54,184 nt of DNA from an uncultured Prevotellaceae bacterium (GTDB taxonomy: Bacteria > Bacteroidota > Bacteroidia > Bacteroidales > Bacteroidaceae): assembly GCA_900316505.1 (NCBI GenBank), contig ONDH01000016.1:1-54184 (forward strand). The letters run 5' to 3'. The position numbers and the translations under genes were made by a program. The notes beneath the pieces are model-generated. The model was not told the origin of the DNA and did no database searches. It was given only the letters and a program-made list of their open reading frames with translations. Shown piece by piece: positions 49,223 through 54,184 of the stretch; within the stretch, counting starts at the first letter, position 1, and each line of letters starts with the position of its first letter.

Positions 49223-49996
49223 ATGCTCTACGTTGTGCCGACACCTGTGGGAAATCTCGAAGATATGACCTTCAGGGCGGTGCGAGTGCTGAAAGAGGCT
49301 GATTTCATATTGGCAGAAGACACCCGCACCTCCAGCGTGTTGCTGCAACATTACGACATCCACGGGGAACTGCTCTCCCACCACAAGTTCAACGAACACG
49401 AAACCGTGCAACAGGTGGTCAGACGCCTTGAAGGAGGAGAGACAGCCGCACTCATCAGCGATGCAGGCACACCCGGCATCAGCGACCCGGGATTCCTCTT
49501 GGTGCGCGAGTGCGTGAAACAGGGCATAGAGGTGCAAACCCTTCCGGGAGCCACCGCATTCGTTCCAGCCCTCGTGAGCAGCGGACTTCCCTGCGACAAA
49601 TTCTGCTTCGAAGGATTCCTGCCACAGAAGAAGGGACGGCAGACACGGTTGGAAACACTCAAAGACGAGCCCCGCAGCATCGTCTTCTACGAGTCACCCC
49701 GACGGTTGGTCAAGACACTCCAGCAGTTCTGTGAAGTCTTTGGCAAAGAGCGGCAAGTGAGTGTGGCACGCGAAATCTCCAAACTGCACGAACAGCACGT
49801 CAGAGGCACCCTCCAAGAAGTGCTCACCCACTTCGAGAAGACAGAGCCACTCGGGGAAATCGTCATCATCCTCGCAGGCAACACCCCCAAAGATGATAAT
49901 GTCAATTGTCAACTGTCAACTGTCAACTCTCAACTGTCAACTCTCAACTCTCAACTCCTCATGGGAACAGGAAAGAAAAAGAACAAATATAAATAA
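49223..49996 (+). CDS. rsmI: 16S rRNA (cytidine-2'-O)-methyltransferase RsmI with repeat-encoded tail
   Basis: 257 residues from ATG 49223. RsmI motifs: LYVVPTPVGNLEDMTFRA at the start, AEDTRTSS, and the SAM-binding SDAGTPGISDPGF, then FYESPRRL and VSVAREISKLHE. The enzyme methylates the ribose of C1402 in 16S rRNA. After ILAGNTPKDD the family's end is replaced by VNCQLST-VNSQLST-LNSQLLM, translated from eight heptamers (49901-49956), and a basic tail GTGKKKNKYK. A repeat has therefore expanded into the reading frame and remained open. Confidence 0.95.
   Translation: MLYVVPTPVGNLEDMTFRAVRVLKEADFILAEDTRTSSVLLQHYDIHGELLSHHKFNEHETVQQVVRRLEGGETAALISDAGTPGISDPGFLLVRECVKQGIEVQTLPGATAFVPALVSSGLPCDKFCFEGFLPQKKGRQTRLETLKDEPRSIVFYESPRRLVKTLQQFCEVFGKERQVSVAREISKLHEQHVRGTLQEVLTHFEKTEPLGEIVIILAGNTPKDDNVNCQLSTVNSQLSTLNSQLLMGTGKKKNKYK
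49901..49956 (+). repeat. Heptamer array STCAAYT, 8 units, inside rsmI
   Basis: GTCAATT, GTCAACT x3, CTCAACT, GTCAACT, CTCAACT x2 in perfect 7-base register. Because 7 x 3 is 21, it is read as a 7-residue repeat. On the minus strand it is the AGTTGAC/AGTTGAG type seen elsewhere. Confidence 0.93.
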
Positions 49997-50004
49997 ATAA
50001 GGAA

Positions 50005-50853
50005 ATGAAAAAGATTATTTTTATGGCAGCTCTTGTGTCTATGCTTGCCAGCTGTATTGACGGATTCAAGGGCGACAACACCGCAGATCGCGAACGTGAC
50101 TCTCTGCGCAATGTGATTGACCAGAAGGATAGCGAAATCAACGACCTGATGGGCACTTTCAACGAAATCCAGCAAGGTTTCGACCTCATCAACGAGGCTG
50201 AAGGTCGTGTCAACATGATGCGTATGGGCGCTGAAAATAACAACTCTGCTGAGAACATCCGTGAGAACATGCAGTTCATTCAGGAAACACTCGACGAGAA
50301 CAAGCGCAAGATTGAGGAACTGCAGAGCAAACTCAAGACCAGCTCCATCAATTCTTCCAAACTGAAAGAAGCCATCAACAGCCTCACACAGCAGCTCAAC
50401 GAGAAGAATGCAGAACTGGAAACCCTGCGCGCCCAACTTGCTGAGAAGGAAGTGAAGATTGAAGAGCTGACAGGCACCGTCACCAACCTGCAAACCGAAA
50501 ACGAGCAGGTGAAGCAGCAGCGCGACGAAACGGCACAGATTGCCCGTAATCAAGATGCACAGCTCAACACTGCTTGGTATGTCTTCGGCACCAGCAAGGA
50601 ACTCAAGGCAGAGGGTATCCTCAGCAAGGGCGAAGTGCTGCAGGGCAACTACAACAAGAACTACTTCACCCAGATAGACATCCGTAGGGTGAGCGTCATC
50701 CCATTGGAGTCAAAGTCAGCCTCCATCCTCACCAACCACCCCGCAGGCTCCTACACCTTGCTCAAAGACAGCAAAGGACAGTACACCCTCCGCATCACCG
50801 ATGCCGCCAAGTTCTGGAGTGTCAGCAAATATCTGGTTGTGAAAGTGAAGTAA
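50005..50853 (+). CDS. Coiled-coil lipoprotein, Cbp1-like
   Basis: 282 residues. Lipobox in FMAALVSMLASCIDG. A long coiled coil (about 25-190, for example NKRKIEELQSKLKTSSINSS and LAEKEVKIEELTGTVTNLQT) is followed by a compact C-terminal domain (NTAWYVFGTSKELKAEGIL onward). This plan matches the Bacteroides Cbp1 family, one member of which is described as a collagen-binding adhesin; the function here is not proven. It starts 8 bases after the rsmI stop. A 12-bp hairpin follows. Confidence 0.8.
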   Translation: MKKIIFMAALVSMLASCIDGFKGDNTADRERDSLRNVIDQKDSEINDLMGTFNEIQQGFDLINEAEGRVNMMRMGAENNNSAENIRENMQFIQETLDENKRKIEELQSKLKTSSINSSKLKEAINSLTQQLNEKNAELETLRAQLAEKEVKIEELTGTVTNLQTENEQVKQQRDETAQIARNQDAQLNTAWYVFGTSKELKAEGILSKGEVLQGNYNKNYFTQIDIRRVSVIPLESKSASILTNHPAGSYTLLKDSKGQYTLRITDAAKFWSVSKYLVVKVK

Positions 50854-50904
50854 ATTCCTCATTCGGAACAACTGTCAAGCCTTTAGCATTCGTTTTTTCA
50901 ATAT

Positions 50905-50937
50905 GCAAGAGCAGAGCCCATGAGACTCTGCTCTTGC
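50905..50937 (+). terminator. Terminator-like hairpin after the coiled-coil lipoprotein
   Basis: GCAAGAGCAGAG (50905-50916) pairs perfectly with CTCTGCTCTTGC (50926-50937). No T-run follows, only TGTTATAAT. Confidence 0.65.
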
Positions 50938-50999
50938 TGTTATAATAACGTGAATCCAGCAGTTCCTCGTCTGCTCGCCCACAGCTGTTGAGGTGTCTT

Positions 51000-51459
51000 A
51001 CCCATACAGGTGTTGGTATCTTACCCATACAGGTGTCGGTGTCTCACCCATACAGGTGTCGGTGTCTCACCCATACACACAATGAGGTCTCACTCATAGA
51101 ACTTTCCGCAAATCTGGGCGTCGCCTCTTCCCACTCTACATCATCTCACAAGACTCCCTTTCGTCATCTCCGCTCACGCTTGCTCGCATCCACCACAGCC
51201 TCGCACTCGCCATCTCTGCCTCTTCCCTTTCGTCATCTCCGCTCACGCTTGCTCGTATCCACCACTTCCTCGCACTCGTCATCACCGCTTCGTCCCTTTC
51301 GTCATCACCGCTTCGTCCCTTTCGTCATCTCCGCTTCGTCCCTTTCGTCATCTCTTCGTTCTCCCTTCCGTCATCTCCCAGCTCTGTCACTCGTCATCTC
51401 CAAGCTCTGACGCTCGTCATCTCCAAGCTCTGAGGCTCGTCATCTCCCGAGAGATAACG
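51000..51459. repeat. Degenerate tandem array, 20 units in unbroken 23-bp phase
   Basis: Units start at 51000 and every 23 bases to 51437. The first three to four begin ACCCATACAGGTGT. From 51161 most begin TCGTCATCTCC, with variable second halves GCTCACGCTTGC, GCTTCGTCCCTT or AAGCTCTGACGC. Units between (51092-51160) are diverged yet keep the length. Units at 51161-51229 and 51230-51298 form a three-unit higher-order duplication. A further degenerate unit may precede at 50977. Confidence 0.92.
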
Positions 51460-51576
51460 ACTGAGGCGCCGGAGAGAACATTTTTGAGCCTCTTATGTGG
51501 ATGCAAGTGAGCACAAGAAGCGTATGCCTTACCCCTCCCTCCTTAATCTTATCTCTTAATTCCGACTCATCACTCT

Positions 51577-51669
51577 TCAAATGATTTTTTTCTCTTCCGA
51601 TAGTTCCTTTCGAATTTTGCTGATAGTGGTGGGTGTGAAACGGAGATAGGAAGCGAAGTCCAGAGGCAA
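51577..51669 (-). pseudogene. C-terminal remnant of a Crp/Fnr-family regulator
   Basis: The minus strand encodes LPLDFASYLRFTPTTISKIR followed by KELSEEKKII and a stop, the recognition helix and tail of a Crp/Fnr-type winged helix as found in Bacteroidales. An in-frame stop lies two codons upstream of the fragment, and no N-terminal cyclic-nucleotide domain is present. It is about 30 codons of an otherwise lost gene. Confidence 0.6.
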
Positions 51670-51759
51670 TTTTTAAGGGTTGCTCTCAACATAGTTTGAG
51701 AAATGCAGGGGCGCCCTCACTTTTATACTTATCTTCTTTGTTTGGTGAAAGAAAATAAC

Positions 51760-51768
51760 TAACTTTGC
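51760..51768 (+). promoter_or_regulatory. Promoter without an adjacent gene
   Basis: TAACTTTGC with TTTG at 51737-51740, a 19-base spacing. The following 130 bases have only a weak AACACAC/GTGTGTT hairpin, so it may start a long leader or a small RNA. Confidence 0.55.
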
Positions 51769-51891
51769 CGTGCACAATGTTAAAAACACACCCTTTACCT
51801 TAAAAAGATGTGTGTTCGTTATACATTTCTTGAAAAAAGGGGAATATACAAATAGAAAACAATAACAATCAAAAAATCTTTCTTTTTTGTT

Positions 51892-51900
51892 TAACTTTGC
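51892..51900 (+). promoter_or_regulatory. Promoter and leader of the Sel1 gene, duplicated at 53828
   Basis: TAACTTTGC followed by CTCTTTTTCGTTATATA. About 40 bases (51889-51930) match 53825-53865 with a few mismatches. Confidence 0.7.
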
Positions 51901-51929
51901 CTCTCTTTTTCGTTATATAGATAGAAACA

Positions 51930-52135
51930 AATAAAATATAAAAACAATAACTCAACTTTCTGAAGTAGTTAAGTGGTCAGTAGTTAAGTAGTTAAGCCGA
52001 TACTCAGGCAGGTGGGAAACGCCCGGATACAGGTAATGGCTTAACTCCTAAGCGAAGCGATAACTCCTATAACTCCTTAACTCCTAAAGAAGTTGAGCAC
52101 TTGCGAAACTTGAATAAAATATAAAAATAATAACT
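51930..52135. repeat. Palindromic element flanked by 23-bp direct repeats in the Sel1 leader
   Basis: AATAAAATATAAAAACAATA (start of the 23-base copy at 51930-51952) recurs at 52113-52135 with one mismatch. Between them lie left arm TAGTTAAGTAGTTAAG (to 51996), a core that on the minus strand reads GCCATTACCTGTATCCGGG, and a right arm with TTAACTCC units containing AAGCGAAGCGATAA. The direct repeats look like a target duplication. Confidence 0.75.
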
Positions 52136-52142
52136 AAAAAAC

Positions 52143-53408
52143 ATGAAGAATCTGAATTTGTTACGGATGCTTTGGATGCTGCCACTCTTTTGCCTGGCAT
52201 TAAATCTTCACGCTCAAGGTGTTGCCAAGACAAAACCATCCACCAGTACACAGCGTCTCACCACAACTCCGTCAAGGAGTAATGTCGCCAACCGTTTGAA
52301 AGCAAATGAGTATATCAAAAAGGGTATGGAATATTACCGTGCCAAAAATTATACTCAGGCAGCCAGCTATCTTGAGAAAGCGGCTAATTTGGGAGAATTT
52401 ACCTCGCAATCCGTGCTGGGTTCCATGTATATGAAAGGTGAAGGAGTACCTCAGGACTATCAGAAAGCCAAGTATTGGCTGGAAAAGTCTGCCAACCAAC
52501 AATTTGCGCCAGCCCAATTCGGGCTTGGTCTCATGTATTATCAAGGGTTAGGTATGGCTAAAGATGACAAGAAGGCTTTTTTCTGGGTGGAGAAGGCTGC
52601 CACACAGGGAAATGGATATGAACAAGCGAGATTGAAGCTTGGTGAGATGTATCTCAGAGGTGAGGGAGTGTCTCAGGATTATCAGAAAGCCTCCTCCCTG
52701 TTGGAGAAAATAGCCACAGACAAAAATTCCCTCCCTGATAATGCCATACAGGCTATGCTCGACCTTTCTGTGATGTATATGAAAGGCGAGGGAGTTCAGG
52801 ATCATCAGAAAGCCCTGCTCTGGGCGGAGAAGGCAGCCAACTTGGGAAGTCCCGTCGCAAAAGAAGTTCTTAGTCACCTGCAAGCGGAAAGCGTAACGGA
52901 CTATCTGAAAGTGGGGAACACGTTGCAGTTTAATAAAGAGACGTATTATCTTGGCTGGAGTTCACATCCGACAGACATTTATTACATACAGGAGTATTTC
53001 CCCAAGGATGAGAAAGCAGAATCATATCATCAGATGTTCTCCGTGTCCATTCTGTATGGGGATGCACTCACTCCCAAGGTGGGAGCGGATACAAAAGTGG
53101 CTGAACTTGAATTGCGCAAATCAACAGATGCATGCTGCAATTACAAGGTCTTGAATAACGGTGACAGCTATATGGTTGACTTCTTGGTAAGTCAGAAAGA
53201 TGAGAAGAACCCTGAGTTGCTTTCGGTAGTGGAGTTCAATCTGTATCTCTATCGGCAGGTCACCATCAATGGGAAGAAGGCTCTCGAACTTGACTTCTAT
53301 AGTCGCCGTGCGTATGGCGAGGAAATCATTCCTTTCCTCCAAACCCTCACAGAAACACGGAAAGAAGCATTTGCTGAGATGACGAAGACAGATATTCAAT
53401 GCCACTAA
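52143..53408 (+). CDS. Exported Sel1-repeat protein
   Basis: 421 residues. Signal peptide MLPLFCLALNLHAQ. A TPR-like start (KGMEYYRAKNYTQAASYLEKA, near 60) is followed by about four Sel1 repeats with the pattern LGSMYMKGEGVPQDYQKAKY (about 85-245). The C-terminal ~170 residues are unrelated and unrecognised. Sel1 proteins are protein-protein adaptors, here probably periplasmic. The leader is long (about 240 bases) and repeat-invaded. Confidence 0.88.
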   Translation: MKNLNLLRMLWMLPLFCLALNLHAQGVAKTKPSTSTQRLTTTPSRSNVANRLKANEYIKKGMEYYRAKNYTQAASYLEKAANLGEFTSQSVLGSMYMKGEGVPQDYQKAKYWLEKSANQQFAPAQFGLGLMYYQGLGMAKDDKKAFFWVEKAATQGNGYEQARLKLGEMYLRGEGVSQDYQKASSLLEKIATDKNSLPDNAIQAMLDLSVMYMKGEGVQDHQKALLWAEKAANLGSPVAKEVLSHLQAESVTDYLKVGNTLQFNKETYYLGWSSHPTDIYYIQEYFPKDEKAESYHQMFSVSILYGDALTPKVGADTKVAELELRKSTDACCNYKVLNNGDSYMVDFLVSQKDEKNPELLSVVEFNLYLYRQVTINGKKALELDFYSRRAYGEEIIPFLQTLTETRKEAFAEMTKTDIQCH

Positions 53409-53487
53409 TTCGAATCAGTTCCACTAACTTACAGAAGCCATCCATCTTTTACAAATGTATTAGAAAAAGCATATAATAAATAACAAA

Positions 53488-53811
53488 ATGGAAAACTATT
53501 CAACACTTATCATTCCCCTCATTCTCGATGCGATAGGACTTGTTATCTATTTTTGCCTCATGGCTGATTGGAAAAAGAAAATCCGTCCTTCCACATACAC
53601 CATGTGCCTTCTCTTCTTTGTGATGATTCTTGCGGCGCCAATGGTCTGGTTTAGCACTTTGTTTCTGATGGATAACCCTTCCAGTATGACGCAGTTCTGG
53701 ATTATGTTTTTCGCCATCAATTCTTATCCCTTGTTTCTCATGATTATTGGTGGACTTTGCATGTATGCCGACATCCACAAGCAAGAGAAGATGGTAAGGG
53801 ATAGGAGTTAA
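53488..53811 (+). CDS. Small membrane protein of unknown function
   Basis: 107 residues with three hydrophobic helices (LIIPLILDAIGLVIYFCLMA; YTMCLLFFVMILAAPMVWFS; FWIMFFAINSYPLFLMIIGG). The charged segment DWKKKIRPST lies between the first two. No family recognised. It follows the Sel1 gene after 79 bases and may be co-transcribed with it. Confidence 0.75.
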   Translation: MENYSTLIIPLILDAIGLVIYFCLMADWKKKIRPSTYTMCLLFFVMILAAPMVWFSTLFLMDNPSSMTQFWIMFFAINSYPLFLMIIGGLCMYADIHKQEKMVRDRS

Positions 53812-53827
53812 GTGTGGAGATAATGTT

Positions 53828-53836
53828 TAACTTTGC
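53828..53836 (+). promoter_or_regulatory. Promoter of the broken lipoprotein gene
   Basis: TAACTTTGC with the same downstream leader (CTCTTATTCGTTATATA) as the Sel1 promoter at 51892. Confidence 0.7.
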
Positions 53837-53869
53837 CACTCTTATTCGTTATATAAATAAAAACAACCC

Positions 53870-54184
53870 ATGAAGCGTTGGTTATACATATTACTCACAA
53901 TAACGCTGTTCACATCGTGTTTGTATGATGCCATGTAATCATACGAACAGGGTGATACAGTTCTCTTTCTGTCATCGAATGGGATAGATACGATGACAAT
54001 AGATGAGATTACTCTGTATAATGATGATAATCCTTGGAGGGAGAATGAGGGAACTTCTACCTTTATGGGGAACAGCTCCTTTTATTATACAATTAGGCAT
54101 CACAACGAGTTAGTTGATGGCGATTTTTGTGTCCTTAAAGAAGACTCAATGAGGTTAAGTTTATATCTTAATCTTCGTAGAAGG
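53870..54184 (+). pseudogene. Lipoprotein gene with an early in-frame stop, cut by window end
   Basis: ATG 53870 opens MKRWLYILLTITLFTSCLYD, a lipoprotein signal, but TAA at 53936-53938 stops it after 22 codons. The same frame then stays open for 82 codons to the window end (SYEQGDTVLFLSSNGIDTMT onward), which reads like the mature protein. A single nonsense change (for example CAA to TAA) would explain it. Sequencing error or a deliberate short product are alternatives. No family recognised. Confidence 0.6.

Larger units (their letters stand above)
50854..52142. other. 1.3 kb repeat-rich intergenic region
   Basis: No intact gene. It holds, in order: the hairpin at 50905, the 23-base array (51000-51459), a Crp/Fnr C-terminal fragment on the minus strand (51577-51669), promoters at 51760 and 51892, and a palindrome framed by 23-base direct repeats (51930-52135). 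A plus-strand open stretch across the array has no ATG start and mirrors the repeat period. Confidence 0.75.

Noticed and set aside
50988..51410. Coding region of about 140 residues across the 23-base array
   Set aside because: It begins with TTG without a ribosome binding site. It is open because the units lack stops, and its 23-residue periodicity is just the DNA period read in frame.
51000..51459. CRISPR array
   Set aside because: Units are contiguous 23-mers with no constant repeat alternating with unique spacers, similarity is graded between neighbours, and there are no cas genes.
50854..52142. Chromosomal or plasmid origin with iterons
   Set aside because: The 23-base array resembles iterons in spacing, but there is no dnaA or rep gene, no DnaA-box cluster, and the flanking genes are ordinary.

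Overview
The window looks like chromosomal DNA of a Bacteroidales bacterium, most likely Prevotella or a close relative. Promoters have the Bacteroidetes form (a -7 box like TAnnTTTGC with a TTTG about 20 bases upstream). Gene content agrees: a long bifunctional Fkp beside a FucP fucose permease, a BT_3928-like DoxX gene next to tpiA, a DUF3943 protein and a Cbp1-like lipoprotein. The genus is inferred; no rRNA or marker comparison could be run.

Layout. 1-3971: end of a MacB/FtsX-type ABC exporter operon. 3972-14540: an accessory segment with a PIN/antitoxin pair, two AAA ATPases, and an ECF sigma plus BlaI/M56-peptidase envelope-sensing cluster with two lipoproteins, bracketed by identical 70-base direct repeats. 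14540-26663: core genes, including xseA-xseB, ndk, an M23 peptidase, and a probable operon running DUF1599, DoxX, tpiA, SPOR, folE, dnaG, recG. 26674-33433: a DUF3943 protein, radA, a TetR regulator with fabG, a pseudouridine synthase, a cyclophilin lipoprotein and tRNA-Pro(GGG). 33893-43286: an orphan MNT nucleotidyltransferase, a second ECF sigma cluster, a radical-SAM / TIGR03915 / Vsr DNA-repair triad, a GtrA-GT2-GT87 glycan-lipid operon and tRNA-Lys(UUU). 43446-49059: fucP, fkp and an AI-2E-type exporter on the minus strand. 49223-54184: rsmI, a coiled-coil lipoprotein, a 1.3 kb repeat-rich intergenic region, a Sel1-repeat protein and a broken lipoprotein gene at the window edge.

The most unusual content is between the genes. 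At least ten loci carry arrays of a degenerate heptamer (roughly TTKANRR). Many are paired as inverted arms around a core resembling GCCATKCGG. Units match between the two arms of one element but differ between loci. Arms abut promoters or start codons, and several genes end inside them, so that rsmI has a repeat-encoded tail. Separately, 51000-51459 is a strongly diverged tandem array of 20 units in unbroken 23-base phase, and an unrelated sequence at 33678-33746 also has a 23-base period. Conserved short hairpin modules recur, each embedded in locus-specific arm sequence. None of this is explained by the genes, and I know of no description of it in this group.
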